From: Acetobacter estunensis
GTDB taxonomy: Bacteria > Pseudomonadota > Alphaproteobacteria > Acetobacterales > Acetobacteraceae
Assembly (NCBI RefSeq): GCF_019083805.1
Contig: NZ_JAHRDV010000009.1
Location: forward strand, 1 to 64,000
Length of the DNA stretch: 64,000 bases
Direction of reading: 5' to 3'
Part shown: positions 1 to 8,680 of the stretch, in pieces
Position numbering within the stretch: position 1 is the stretch's first letter
How the letters are laid out: every line of letters starts with the position of its first letter
Made by a program: the position numbers and the translations under genes
The notes under the pieces: model-generated
Databases searched by the model: none
Seen by the model: only the letters and a program-made list of their open reading frames with translations
Told to the model about the DNA's origin: nothing

Positions 1-186
1 TCAGTTGTCAAAGAACAACGCCCCAGAAGAAACCGGAGCCAACCATTCTGCCTCAGCGCCCCGGGAAGTGCAACCCCCCGTCCGCTTCGGTGAGCGGCTT
101 ATACGGCGATACCTCAAAAAACGTCAACACCTAAAAAATCAAAAACCACAAAAAATATGCAAACAACTGATTTCAAACAGGAAATG
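1..186. other. left-edge non-coding stretch
   Basis: No credible gene is seen here; the short open frames have no recognisable product and no ribosome binding site. Read leftward, the first bases contain a TTGACA-like -35 hexamer (plus-strand bases 6-11), which could belong to a promoter firing out of the window, but its -10 would lie outside, so this is only a possibility. The stretch lies downstream of the efflux gene that ends at 187. Confidence 0.4.
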
Positions 187-1713
187 TCACAGAGAGACCT
201 CCCAGCCTCCGCCCAACGCGCCATAAAGACGCACCACATCCGACGAGACTCCCGTCGTCATGTCCGCCAGATCCAGTTCGGACTGCAGGACTCGCCGCTC
301 TGCATCCAGAACCGACAGGAAAGCCGTCATCCCATGCCGATACCGCTCGGAAGCCAGCACATAAGCCCGACGGTTCGTCTCAACCTGCTGAACAAGCGCG
401 TCCCGGCGCGTCTGGTCCGCCCCGAAGGATGTCAGCGCATCGTCCACGTCCTTCCACGCCGATAGCACCGTCTTGCGGTATTCGATCGCCGCTGCCTTCT
501 GAGACGACTTCTTCAACTCAAGCTGCCCCGTCAGGCGACCGCCCTGAAAGATCGGTATCGAAATGGTCGGTCCGACATTCCAGGCCCGAGCGTTCCAGAA
601 GCCCAGATCACGAAAGGAAAAGGACTGCATCCCAAACGATGCGTCGATGGTCACACGCGGATAAAAGTCCGCAATCGCCTGCCCCACCTCGGCCGTAGCC
701 GCATGAAGCGAGGCGCTGGCCGCACGAATGTCCGGGCGTCGCTCGGCCAGTTCTGACGGCACACCGACAGGAACACGCGGCGGGACAGGGGGAATCCGCA
801 TCAGCGTCGTCAATTCCGCTGTCAGACTGCCCGGGGGTTCTCCCATGAGTAGACTGATAGCGTTGATCTGGAGTGTGATCTGCTTTTCGAGCTGAGGAAT
901 CTGCGCATCGATCGACTCAAGCTGAGACCGCGCCTCCTCCACATCCGTCTCGCTCACCAGTCCGCTGCGATACCGCGCGGAAGTCAGCTCCAGCATGCGC
1001 GCCGCATCCTCGCGGTTCGCCTTCAGAACCCGCAGATCTTCCTGCGAGCCACGCAAGGTCATGTAATCGCGCGCCAGATCGCCCTCACGCGCGATCAGCA
1101 GCCCGCGTTCCTCTTCCCGGCTCTGGTCCATGTAAGCCTGCGCCGCTTCATATTGCCTGCGCACACGCCCCCACAGATCCAGTTCCCACGTCGCGTCCAC
1201 ACCATCACGCCAGCGATCGAGCAAAGGAATGGTGGCATCCGAACCGGCGGCTTCCAGTTGCTCCCCGATGGGGCCACCTGTGCTGCGACCAATGTTGTGA
1301 ACGATGCGCTGAAGCATCCGCGAACTGGCCTGATAGCGTGCGTAAGACCCGGTCGCGCTCAGCGCCGGGAATCGCTCAGCGCCCGCCATTCTCAGCTGTG
1401 CGCGGCTTTCCGCCAGTTGTGCGGCAGCTTTCTGGACATCAAGGTTACGCGACGCCAGCCGCTTTTCCAGCGACACCAGTTCCGGATCATGAAAGACGTT
1501 CCACCACTCAACATCCGGAGCGTCCGGCACGGTCTGGCTCTCCGCGACCGTCTTGAAAGACTCCGCCTTCCAGTTGGACGGCATCCGCGTATCGGGCTGC
1601 TTGAAATTCGGCCCCACCGCGCATCCGGACACCGCGACGAGAACCCCCGTCAGAACCCATTTAGACTTTGCCGCACACACCGTGACCCGTTCCCCACCAC
1701 AATCAGACCCCAC
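187..1713 (-). CDS. NodT-family efflux outer-membrane lipoprotein
   Basis: Outer-membrane channel of a tripartite (RND or MFS type) efflux pump, OprM/NodT family. The N-terminus has a hydrophobic segment ending in a lipobox (VAVSGC, Cys31 in this frame), so it should be a lipid-anchored trimeric TolC-like tunnel. The two repeated coiled-coil OEP halves (SLEKRLASRNLDVQKAAAQL early, YRKTVLSAWKDVDDALTSF late) and the 508-residue length are usual for the family. The first codon used is GTG; an internal GTG at residue 12 gives a more conventional signal peptide and may be the true start. It is divergent from the TetR gene at 1835, with an operator-like palindrome between them. The membrane-fusion and inner-membrane pump partners are not in the window; they may lie to the left. 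Confidence 0.88.
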   Translation of the reverse strand: MGSDCGGERVTVCAAKSKWVLTGVLVAVSGCAVGPNFKQPDTRMPSNWKAESFKTVAESQTVPDAPDVEWWNVFHDPELVSLEKRLASRNLDVQKAAAQLAESRAQLRMAGAERFPALSATGSYARYQASSRMLQRIVHNIGRSTGGPIGEQLEAAGSDATIPLLDRWRDGVDATWELDLWGRVRRQYEAAQAYMDQSREEERGLLIAREGDLARDYMTLRGSQEDLRVLKANREDAARMLELTSARYRSGLVSETDVEEARSQLESIDAQIPQLEKQITLQINAISLLMGEPPGSLTAELTTLMRIPPVPPRVPVGVPSELAERRPDIRAASASLHAATAEVGQAIADFYPRVTIDASFGMQSFSFRDLGFWNARAWNVGPTISIPIFQGGRLTGQLELKKSSQKAAAIEYRKTVLSAWKDVDDALTSFGADQTRRDALVQQVETNRRAYVLASERYRHGMTAFLSVLDAERRVLQSELDLADMTTGVSSDVVRLYGALGGGWEVSL

Positions 1714-1769
1714 ATAACGGGCGCAGCGTCACACAGCGCATGGACCCTTTGCAGACTCCATATCTTGAC

Positions 1770-1792
1770 GCTGACCGACCCGTTCGGTCAGC
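1770..1792. promoter_or_regulatory. perfect palindrome, candidate TetR operator
   Basis: GCTGACCGA (1770-1778), spacer CCCGT, TCGGTCAGC (1784-1792): a perfect 9-base inverted repeat in the 120-base gap between the divergent efflux and TetR genes. GACCGNNCGGTC-like palindromes are typical operators of TetR/AcrR repressors. A TTGACG hexamer directly precedes it at 1765-1770, so a bound repressor would cover the promoter region. Binding by the neighbouring TetR protein is an inference from position and symmetry. Confidence 0.75.
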
Positions 1793-1834
1793 ATGCAAAC
1801 CTATCGGCTTTCCCCGCACCGTCAATCAGGACAG

Positions 1835-2479
1835 ATGACCAGATCGCTTTCCACCCCTTCTTCCGACGCCATCGGCCCGGATGACACCTCCTCCAAGCAG
1901 GCCCAGATTCTTGCCGGAGCGGATGCGATCTTTACCGAGCATGGCTATGAGGGCGCCAGCATGTCGCAGATTGCGCGGCGCGCCGGTGTGTCCAAAGGCA
2001 CGCTCTATAATCATTTCGATGGCAAGGCCGCCCTTTTCGCCGCGCACGTCAAGCAGAAGACCTGTCAGAATCTGCGCATGGTCTTCCAACCGGTGCAGGA
2101 CAATCTCTCCCCACGCGAAACGCTCGAAGGCGTCGCCCGCACCATCATTTCCGTGCTGACTGCGCCCTCCAACCTCGCGCTCTACCGCATCGTGGTCTCG
2201 GAAGCGGAGCATTTTCCCCATCTTGCCCAGACCTTGTGGGACAGCGGACCGGAGCCGGGCATCAGCACCTTCGCCACATGGCTCGAAGAGTGCACGCAGC
2301 GGGGCGAGATGAACGTGAGCGATCCACGTTTCGCGGCGGAACAGTTTTTCGCCCTGTGCCAGACGCGCATCGTCATACGCCGACGCCTGCAACTTCCTGT
2401 TTCCACCACACCGGCGGACCGCGAGAAGATTGCAACCTCCACCGCCGGCATGTTCCTGAAATTTTATGGCGTAAGCTGA
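1835..2479 (+). CDS. TetR/AcrR-family transcriptional repressor
   Basis: DNA-binding repressor of 214 residues, the usual size for the family. The N-terminal TetR helix-turn-helix is clear (MSQIARRAGVSKGTLYNHF, about residues 45-63), followed by an all-helical ligand domain of the TetR_C type (YRIVVSEAEHFPHLAQTLW). The start at 1835 follows an AGGA ribosome site; an upstream in-frame ATG at 1793 abuts the palindrome and has no ribosome site. Divergent placement next to an efflux outer-membrane gene suggests it represses that pump and perhaps itself through the 1770-1792 site. The ligand is unknown. Confidence 0.9.
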   Translation: MTRSLSTPSSDAIGPDDTSSKQAQILAGADAIFTEHGYEGASMSQIARRAGVSKGTLYNHFDGKAALFAAHVKQKTCQNLRMVFQPVQDNLSPRETLEGVARTIISVLTAPSNLALYRIVVSEAEHFPHLAQTLWDSGPEPGISTFATWLEECTQRGEMNVSDPRFAAEQFFALCQTRIVIRRRLQLPVSTTPADREKIATSTAGMFLKFYGVS

Positions 2480-2629
2480 AATTTTCTCCATGTAGGGAAC
2501 GCACCGAACCGGACCGGTTTCGATACGTTGACCTTTCACAAGACAGGCGCGATCACGGGCATCGCGCAGATTTCACACACAGCCGAAGTCCCGCTGATTT
2601 CATCACCGCCTGTCGCACAGGAGGGTGTC

Positions 2630-3028
2630 ATGACCAACAGAACCCGCACTCAAGACAATCTGCCCGAGCCCATGAACACCGTTGCGGACTTTTTTACATG
2701 GGCGCATCGTGACAATTCAGGACTGGCCACAACCGTCAGCCAGTACATGGGCAAACAGGGCGCCCCCGGCATTCCGGAAGTAAGGCGACGGGCGCACGAG
2801 GAAGGTCTGGACGATCTTCTGCAAAGCTGGCGCGACGCCATACCAAGCGGCCCAACCACCGAGCGGGTCGTCCGCATTCTCATTTCGCCGGACAAGATCG
2901 AGGAGTTCGCACGCGAAACCGGACTTTCGCAGACGGCCACAGTCAACGGTCTGGCCGAAGTCATCCCCGGCATCGTCTATCGCAACGCTCTGCGCGAGCG
3001 GCAAGACGCAGAAGCCAAAACCACCTGA
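2630..3028 (+). CDS. YidB-like (DUF937) protein
   Basis: A 132-residue cytosolic protein that fits the YidB/DUF937 pattern. A glycine-poor start is followed by EEGLDDLLQSWRDAIPSG, then a segment equivalent to the family's Q/V-x-x-L-x-x-DKI core (ISPDKIEEFARETGLSQ), then a C-terminal NGLAEVIPGIV matching the family's LxExLPxxVD. Function of the family is not established. The start is fixed by a strong AGGAGGG site at 2619-2625 directly ahead of the ATG. It is convergent with the aldo/keto reductase across a hairpin at 3051-3078. Confidence 0.72.
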   Translation: MTNRTRTQDNLPEPMNTVADFFTWAHRDNSGLATTVSQYMGKQGAPGIPEVRRRAHEEGLDDLLQSWRDAIPSGPTTERVVRILISPDKIEEFARETGLSQTATVNGLAEVIPGIVYRNALRERQDAEAKTT

Positions 3029-3050
3029 CAACGTCTCATTGGCAGGCACG

Positions 3051-3078
3051 CCGGATGGCCCATGACGGCGCCATCCGG
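3051..3078. terminator. bidirectional hairpin between convergent genes
   Basis: CCGGATGGC (3051-3059) and GCCATCCGG (3070-3078) form a perfect 9-bp stem with a 10-base loop, between the stops of the YidB-like gene (3028) and the aldo/keto reductase (3086). There is no long T-run, so the terminator role is inferred from position and symmetry. Confidence 0.6.
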
Positions 3079-3085
3079 TATTCCT

Positions 3086-3940
3086 TCAGATCATTTCCAG
3101 CGCCACATGCCGCGTTGGTGGCGGAAACGCGCGATCGAGAGCCTCCAGATTGTCCGCCGTGAGCTCAATTTCGCGTGCCGCCACGTTCTGGCGCAGATGC
3201 GCCACACTTCCCGCCTTGGGGATAGCGATCAGACCGGGTTGGCGCAGCACCCACGCCAGCGCCACCTGTGCGGGCGTGGCCTGACCGAGGGACGTCTTGT
3301 GTTCTTCGGCAATGGCCGCAAGCGTATCGTTGCGCAGCAAAAGACCCCCCTGTCCCAATGGCGAATACGCCATGGTGGCAATGTCTTGCCTGCGGTCCGC
3401 CTCGAGCAGATCGAACTCCACACCCCGATGATCGAGACTGTAAAGGATCTGATTGGCAAGACAGCCATCGCCGCCCGTTACACCCTCCAGTTCCTGCATA
3501 TCATCGACATCGAAGTTGGACACACCCCAGTTTCCGATCAGCCCTTCGTCGCGCAGCTTCTCAAACGCTTCGACCGTTTCCTGCAAAGGCACCGATCCAC
3601 GCCAGTGCAGAAGATAGAGGTCGATATGATCCGTTTTCAGACGCTCCAGCGAACGACGGCAGCTCTTGGGCACGTCTTTGCGCGAAGCATTCGAGGGCAA
3701 CACTTTCGTGACAAGAAACACCTCGTCTCGACGGCCTGCGATCGCCTCCCCCACCACGCTTTCCGAACGACCACTGCCATACATTTCGGCTGTGTCGATC
3801 ACGTTCAGTCCGAGATCCAACCCCATGCGCAGGCTTTCCACCTCTGCGGCACGACGGTCGGGCTCGTCTCCCATGTTCCAGGTGCCCATTCCCAATGCCG
3901 GCACTTCGACGCCGTTACGTAGCCTGACGTTCCCCGCCAT
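3086..3940 (-). CDS. aldo/keto reductase, YeaE-like
   Basis: NADPH-dependent carbonyl reductase of the AKR superfamily. At 284 residues it matches Escherichia coli YeaE (a methylglyoxal reductase) in length and in recalled motifs: GMGTWNMGD near the start, NVIDTAEMYG (Asp and Tyr of the tetrad), FLVTKVLP (Lys), YLLHWRGS (His), GNWGVSNFDV, MAYSPLGQGG and IAIPKAGSVAHLRQN at the cofactor end. A start 45 bases further upstream is open, but the ATG at 3940 has a perfect AGGAGG ribosome site. The physiological substrate is unproven; detoxification of reactive aldehydes is the family expectation. Confidence 0.88.
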   Translation of the reverse strand: MAGNVRLRNGVEVPALGMGTWNMGDEPDRRAAEVESLRMGLDLGLNVIDTAEMYGSGRSESVVGEAIAGRRDEVFLVTKVLPSNASRKDVPKSCRRSLERLKTDHIDLYLLHWRGSVPLQETVEAFEKLRDEGLIGNWGVSNFDVDDMQELEGVTGGDGCLANQILYSLDHRGVEFDLLEADRRQDIATMAYSPLGQGGLLLRNDTLAAIAEEHKTSLGQATPAQVALAWVLRQPGLIAIPKAGSVAHLRQNVAAREIELTADNLEALDRAFPPPTRHVALEMI

Positions 3941-4110
3941 TGTTCGTCCTCCTGTTATCGAAGGTTTCAAGCGCGATGACCCCATAAGGTTCCGTGGAGT
4001 GACGTCGTCATCCGTTCATGACGGGGTTGCAGATGAGAATGGAAGCGATCCAACACAGTCGTCGCCCGCAAGAAGAGATCGGTTTCCAAAGGCCCCGATT
4101 GGCATGTTAA

Positions 4111-4557
4111 CTAACGCGCCCGCACCCAACCCTTGGGTTCCTGTTTCCAATACGTAAGTGTGTGGCCAGCCTCTTTCAGCGCCGTCCAACGCAGCCGTGC
4201 CGCCGCAACGGCCTCTTCGTCGCGTCCATCGAATAGATCGAACACACGCTCGAACCCTTCGACCTTGGGCATGTCCGTGATCCCAGCAAGAAACAGGAAC
4301 GTCGCTCCGTTGGGCACATCTCCCTCCGCCGTGACCCAAATGGGCTGGCGCTCGGGATATGCGCCGCCTGTGGCCGCATGCGGCAGCCACACCGGCTCGG
4401 ACACCGCCCATAGGGCGTCATCAAGCGCCGCGGCGTCTTCCGGCGTCGCGCACCGCACGACAGCGCGTTTTCCCGCATCCAGCGTGCGGCCCAACAGCAC
4501 CGGCAGCGCCTCGTCCGCGCCGGTGCGAGTCAGATGATAAAAACCGACATCGGCCAC
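4111..4557 (-). CDS. holC: DNA polymerase III chi subunit
   Basis: Chi subunit of the DNA polymerase III clamp-loader assembly, which links the loader to SSB. The 148-residue protein begins MADVGFYHLT, contains the KRAVVRCATPEDAAALDDAL segment and the family signature DLFDGRDEEAVAAARLRW, and ends with the basic YWKQEPKGW. It lies 21 bases downstream of pepA on the same strand, the usual pepA-holC order in Proteobacteria, so the two are probably cotranscribed. Confidence 0.9.
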   Translation of the reverse strand: MADVGFYHLTRTGADEALPVLLGRTLDAGKRAVVRCATPEDAAALDDALWAVSEPVWLPHAATGGAYPERQPIWVTAEGDVPNGATFLFLAGITDMPKVEGFERVFDLFDGRDEEAVAAARLRWTALKEAGHTLTYWKQEPKGWVRAR

Positions 4558-4578
4558 GTCGCCAGCCTCGTTGCCCGA

Positions 4579-6042
4579 TCAGCCCTCGTGCTGACGCACG
4601 AACCGGTCGAGCAGACGCACGCCAAAACCCGTAGCGCCCTTCGGTGCGCCGGTCTTCGGCTTTGCTGCCCACGCCACACCCGCAATATCGAGATGCGCCC
4701 AAGGCGTCTCGCCCACAAAGCGCTTGAGGAACTGCGCCGCCGTAATGGAGCCGCCCGGACGGCCACCGATGTTTTTCATGTCGGCAATATCGGAGCGGAG
4801 CAGCTTATCGTAAGCCTCACCCATCGGCATGCGCCAAAGGGTCTCACCTGTGATAGCCCCAGCCTTCGTCAGATCGGCAGCCAGCGTGTCGTCGTTGGAG
4901 AACAGACCCGCATTCTCATGGCCGAGCCCCACGATGATTGCCCCCGTCAGCGTGGCCAGATCGACCATCAGGCGGGGCGCGAAGCGATCACGGGCATACC
5001 ACAGCACATCCGCCAGTACGAGACGCCCCTCCGCGTCCGTATTCAATACCTCGATGGTCTGACCCGACGCGCTCTTCACCACATCGCCCGGACGCTGCGC
5101 CGTGCCGGAGACCATGTTCTCCACCACACCGATCAGCCCGACCGCGTTGACCTTTGCCTTACGCCCCGCGAGAGCCGCCATCAGGCCGGTCACCACGCCC
5201 GCACCGGCCATGTCCCACTTCATGTCTTCCATGCCAGCGGCCGGCTTGATGGAGATGCCACCGGAATCGAACGTCACGCCCTTGCCGACGAAGGCCAGAG
5301 GCGCGGACTCATCGCCCGCGCCGTTCCAGCGCATCACCACCATACGCGGCTCGTTCACGCTGCCCTGCGCCACACCCAGCAACGCACCGAAACCGAGCTT
5401 TTCCATCGCAGCGCGATCGAACACCTCGACCTCGACGCCCAGATCACGCAGCTTCTCGGCACGATTGGCGAATTCCGCCGGTGTGAGCACATTGGCTGGC
5501 TCGGTCACCAGATCGCGTGTGAGCGTCACGCCTTTGGCCACCGGCTCCAGACCGGCCCAGACCGTCTTCGTGGCCGCAACATCCGCCACGAGAACGGAAA
5601 GAGCGCTCAGCTTGGGCAAATCCTCCTTCTTTTCCGTCGTGCGATAGCGATCAAAACGGTAAAGGCCGAGTGACGCGCCGAGCGCCAGATGGGCCGCAAG
5701 CGCACCGTCCAGCGCCGCTGTCGAAATCGCAGCTTTTGTGTGCATGGTCATGGCCTGCGCCGCGACACCACCCACCTGCTCAGCGACGGTCTCTGTCACA
5801 TCCGCTTTCGGACCGAGACCCACGAGCACCACACGGTCCAATCCCGCACCCGGCGCCAGCACCACACAGGTCGTGCCTTTGCGGAAGGTGAAGGAAGCCG
5901 CTTCCACCGCGCGGGACAGCGCGCCATTCGTGGCGTCGTCCGCGGCTTTGAAAAACGTTGAACGATCGGAATCGGTGAACTCGGGAAGGGCCAGAGCGCC
6001 GTCGGAAGGAAGTGCAAGGTCGGAGAAGCTGATCTCGGTCAC
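4579..6042 (-). CDS. pepA: leucyl aminopeptidase
   Basis: Cytosolic M17 leucyl aminopeptidase removing N-terminal residues from peptides; a two-metal enzyme forming hexamers. The catalytic half is intact: GKGVTFDSGGISIKP (metal-binding Lys and Asp), MKWDMAGAG (Asp) and NTDAEGRLVLAD, the M17 signature carrying the Asp/Glu ligands and the catalytic Arg. The frame is open 108 bases further upstream, but the GTG at 6042 (giving MTEISFSDLALPSDG) follows a GAGG site and gives the family-typical 487 residues. holC follows 21 bases downstream; cysQ diverges from it across a 187-base gap. Confidence 0.93.
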   Translation of the reverse strand: MTEISFSDLALPSDGALALPEFTDSDRSTFFKAADDATNGALSRAVEAASFTFRKGTTCVVLAPGAGLDRVVLVGLGPKADVTETVAEQVGGVAAQAMTMHTKAAISTAALDGALAAHLALGASLGLYRFDRYRTTEKKEDLPKLSALSVLVADVAATKTVWAGLEPVAKGVTLTRDLVTEPANVLTPAEFANRAEKLRDLGVEVEVFDRAAMEKLGFGALLGVAQGSVNEPRMVVMRWNGAGDESAPLAFVGKGVTFDSGGISIKPAAGMEDMKWDMAGAGVVTGLMAALAGRKAKVNAVGLIGVVENMVSGTAQRPGDVVKSASGQTIEVLNTDAEGRLVLADVLWYARDRFAPRLMVDLATLTGAIIVGLGHENAGLFSNDDTLAADLTKAGAITGETLWRMPMGEAYDKLLRSDIADMKNIGGRPGGSITAAQFLKRFVGETPWAHLDIAGVAWAAKPKTGAPKGATGFGVRLLDRFVRQHEG

Positions 6043-6229
6043 GATGAGGCCTCGTTTCTGGCAGGAAAACGGAGAACGGACAGGCCGCCTCCTCCATGAT
6101 GCCCAAGGCGTAACGGCGGGCGGAAGCGTTGGCAACCGGCGCGTCTGCATGTCACGCAGGGCACCTCCTCCACGGACCGGTCACGATATTAAATTGCACC
6201 TTCATCCCCGTCGGGTAAGAGATACTCGC

Positions 6230-7027
6230 ATGATGTCCGACACGCCCCTCCCCTCCGACACCGATCTGCTCGCCCTCGCTCTGCGCCTTGCGCGCGAGGC
6301 CGCCGTAATCATCAATGACATCCGCGCCAAGGGCTTCGTCACCACCACGAAATCCGACCGCTCTCCCGTCACCGAAGCCGATCAGGCGGCAGAACGGCAT
6401 ATCCTCTCGGGCCTGCGTGCGGTCGCGCCGCACATCCCCGTGATTGCCGAGGAAGAAGTGGCCGCAGGCATCGTCACGGAAGCCGGACATACCTACTGGC
6501 TGGTGGACCCGCTGGATGGCACACGGGAGTTCGCGGCCAACCGCGACGATTTCACCGTCAATATCGGACTCGTGCGCGATCACCGCGCCGTGCTGGGCGC
6601 AATGGCGCTCCCCGCCTATGACCAGTTCTACACGGGCGGCATGGGCCTGGGCGCCAAACGCTATGACGCGCAGGGCACGCACGACATCCACGTCCGCAAG
6701 GCACCCGCCGAAGGACTGAGTGTGCTGGCATCGCGACACCATGGCGACGCCCCGGAACTGGCGCGTTTCCTTGGACAGCGCCGCGTGGCCTCGCTGGGCA
6801 ATATCGGCTCGGCCGTGAAGTTCGTGCGCGTGGCCGAAGGCGCGGCGGATTTCTATCCCCGCCTTGGCCCAACGATGGAATGGGACACAGCCGCCCCGCA
6901 GGCCATCGTGGAAGCCGCGGGGGGAGAGGTACTGTGTCTCGATGGCAGCGGTCCCTTGCGCTATGGTAAGGTAGGATGGAAAAACCCGCATTTCGTGTGC
7001 ATCGGCGATCTCGGCGACGCCACATGA
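6230..7027 (+). CDS. cysQ: 3'(2'),5'-bisphosphate nucleotidase
   Basis: Inositol-monophosphatase-superfamily enzyme, CysQ branch, hydrolysing 3'-phosphoadenosine 5'-phosphate left from sulfate assimilation and sulfation. Metal-site motifs are present in order: VTEADQAAE, the VIAEEE acidic motif, the WLVDPLDGTREF signature near residue 90, and the C-terminal MEWDTAAPQAIVEAAGG. The length of 265 residues is typical. The start is at tandem ATGs (6230 and 6233) behind a weak TAAGAGA site; the longer upstream open frame is not supported. A broader sugar-phosphatase activity cannot be excluded from sequence alone. Confidence 0.88.
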   Translation: MMSDTPLPSDTDLLALALRLAREAAVIINDIRAKGFVTTTKSDRSPVTEADQAAERHILSGLRAVAPHIPVIAEEEVAAGIVTEAGHTYWLVDPLDGTREFAANRDDFTVNIGLVRDHRAVLGAMALPAYDQFYTGGMGLGAKRYDAQGTHDIHVRKAPAEGLSVLASRHHGDAPELARFLGQRRVASLGNIGSAVKFVRVAEGAADFYPRLGPTMEWDTAAPQAIVEAAGGEVLCLDGSGPLRYGKVGWKNPHFVCIGDLGDAT

Positions 7028-7094
7028 CCGGATTTTCATCGAATCTGTGATCGGATGCTCATCCGTGGTAAGCGCATCCTGTGACAGGAGCCGC

Positions 7095-8102
7095 ATGACC
7101 GAACGCCTCACCCCTACTGACCACGGACTGGCCCGCGCAGCCCAAATCCTGCGCACGGGCGGTCTTGTCGCGTTCGGCACAGAGACAGTGTACGGCCTTG
7201 GAGCGGACGCCACGGATTCACTGGCCGTCGCCCGTATATTCGAGGCAAAAGGTCGCCCCCGCTTCAACCCACTCATCAGCCATTTCCCCGATGCGGAGGC
7301 GGCTTTCACGCAGGTCACGGCGGACTCTCGCGCGCAGAAGCTGGCCGAGCGGTTCTGGCCCGGCCCGCTCACTCTTGTTCTGCCCCGCAGTCCGCGCGGC
7401 GAGATCTGTGACCTTGCGACAGCAGGTCTGCCCACCGCCGCCGTGCGCGTGCCCGCATGTCAGAGCGCACTCGCGCTCCTGCGTGCGGTCGGACGCCCCA
7501 TTGCAGCCCCTTCAGCCAATCCTTCAGGGGCCGTCAGCCCATCGACCGCCGCTCACGTGCTCGACGGGCTCGACGGACGCATCGACGCAGTGCTCGACAG
7601 CGGCCCATGCCCGGTAGGGGTGGAGAGCACGGTGCTGGATCTTTCCGGCGAAAAACCCCGCCTGCTTCGCCCCGGTGGCGTCACGGTGGAAGACATCGAA
7701 GCGTTGATCGGCCCCGTGGAGCGCTCGGCTCCTCTCGCTTCCGCCACACCCGTTGCACCGGGCATGCTGTCCTCCCACTACGCACCGACCCTTCCCGTGC
7801 GACTGAACGCCACATCCGTGGAAGATGGAGAGGCATTGCTGGCGTTCGGCGCACCGCTGACCGGCTCTCCTCTCGTGTGGAATCTGAGTGAACGGCAGGC
7901 TCTGGATGAGGCGGCGGCCCGGCTGTTCGCAGGTCTGCGTCATCTGGACCATGAAGGAACGCGTCTGGGCCTGCGCGGTATCGCGGTTCAGCCTATCCCT
8001 CAGCAGGGACTGGGCGCTGCCATTCGTGACCGTCTCACCCGTGCCGCAGCACCGCGTCCCGTTACCTCACCACCCTCCGCACAGGAGTGCCCCGTCGCAT
8101 GA
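7095..8102 (+). CDS. tsaC: L-threonylcarbamoyladenylate synthase (Sua5 type)
   Basis: Makes threonylcarbamoyl-AMP from threonine, bicarbonate and ATP for t6A modification at A37 of ANN-decoding tRNAs. The N-terminal YrdC domain has the FGTETVYGLGADA start, the KGRPRFNPLI motif and IAAPSANPSGAVSPS. About 120 further residues with the SSHYAP motif make it the long Sua5 type (335 residues), not the short TsaC. A clear AGGAG precedes the ATG at 7095. Its partner tsaD is also in the window (40365-41483). The stop overlaps the next start (ATGA at 8099-8102), implying coupled translation. Confidence 0.93.
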   Translation: MTERLTPTDHGLARAAQILRTGGLVAFGTETVYGLGADATDSLAVARIFEAKGRPRFNPLISHFPDAEAAFTQVTADSRAQKLAERFWPGPLTLVLPRSPRGEICDLATAGLPTAAVRVPACQSALALLRAVGRPIAAPSANPSGAVSPSTAAHVLDGLDGRIDAVLDSGPCPVGVESTVLDLSGEKPRLLRPGGVTVEDIEALIGPVERSAPLASATPVAPGMLSSHYAPTLPVRLNATSVEDGEALLAFGAPLTGSPLVWNLSERQALDEAAARLFAGLRHLDHEGTRLGLRGIAVQPIPQQGLGAAIRDRLTRAAAPRPVTSPPSAQECPVA

Positions 8103-8644
8103 GCGACACGCTCGATCCCAAGGAACTCAAGATCCTCTCCGACATTCTGGCGCTGGTGCTCGAAGATCAGCCGGGACAGTCCGAGACGGCCCTGACCGCG
8201 CTGCGTGCCCGCGCCCAGCGTAACAAGGTGACGGGCGGGGCGCTGAAGAACCTGTTCACCGCCATCGCGCCCAATCCGCCGAAATCGCGCGCCTCGTCCT
8301 CATCCACCCGCAGCCGCACCTCGCGCGCCAGCAGCGCCGATGTGCAGCAGGAACGCCAGCGCGTGCGGGAACTGACGGAAGGCATGACGCGGCTCGATCT
8401 GGAACTGCGCAACGTCCGGGCCGCCAATGCGGCATTGAAAGCGGAACTGTTCCTGACCCAGCAGGCGCGCGCTGAGACACAGAGCAATCTCATCGCGGCA
8501 CAAGCCGCAAGCACACCGCGTTACAGCCTCATCGGACTGGCCTTCGTAGTGGGCTGCATCGCGGGCGTGGCCGGAACGGAGCTGTTTCACTCACTCCTTC
8601 CCGCCCCTCCGGCACCTTCCAATGCCCATTATCTGGCTCACTGA
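8099..8644 (+). CDS. small coiled-coil membrane-anchored protein, unknown function
   Basis: I do not recognise this 181-residue protein. Its start overlaps the tsaC stop as ATGA and has an AGGAG site at 8083-8087, so it is a real gene translated together with tsaC. The first 75 residues are soluble and Lys/Arg-rich (DPKELKILSDILALVLEDQP at the start). Residues about 82-130 form a probable coiled coil rich in Gln, Arg, Glu and Leu. Residues about 140-163 form one transmembrane helix (SLIGLAFVVGCIAGVAG), leaving a short proline-rich tail. A bitopic membrane protein with a cytoplasmic coiled coil is likely. Confidence 0.75.
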   Translation: MSDTLDPKELKILSDILALVLEDQPGQSETALTALRARAQRNKVTGGALKNLFTAIAPNPPKSRASSSSTRSRTSRASSADVQQERQRVRELTEGMTRLDLELRNVRAANAALKAELFLTQQARAETQSNLIAAQAASTPRYSLIGLAFVVGCIAGVAGTELFHSLLPAPPAPSNAHYLAH

Positions 8645-8680
8645 GCCTTTTTCATTCTCCCGACAGACCGGAACGTCACC

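Noticed and set aside
6-11. leftward promoter at the window edge
   Set aside because: Only a TTGACA-like hexamer is visible; the -10 and any gene lie outside the window.
1793-1834. upstream ATG as start of the TetR gene
   Set aside because: It directly abuts the operator palindrome and has no ribosome site; the ATG at 1835 has AGGA.
4534-5673. 379-codon frame antisense to pepA
   Set aside because: Shadow of the strong leucyl aminopeptidase gene; His/Arg-rich with no recognisable domain.
6152-7435. 427-codon frame antisense to cysQ and tsaC
   Set aside because: Overlaps two well-supported genes and shows no motifs or ribosome site.
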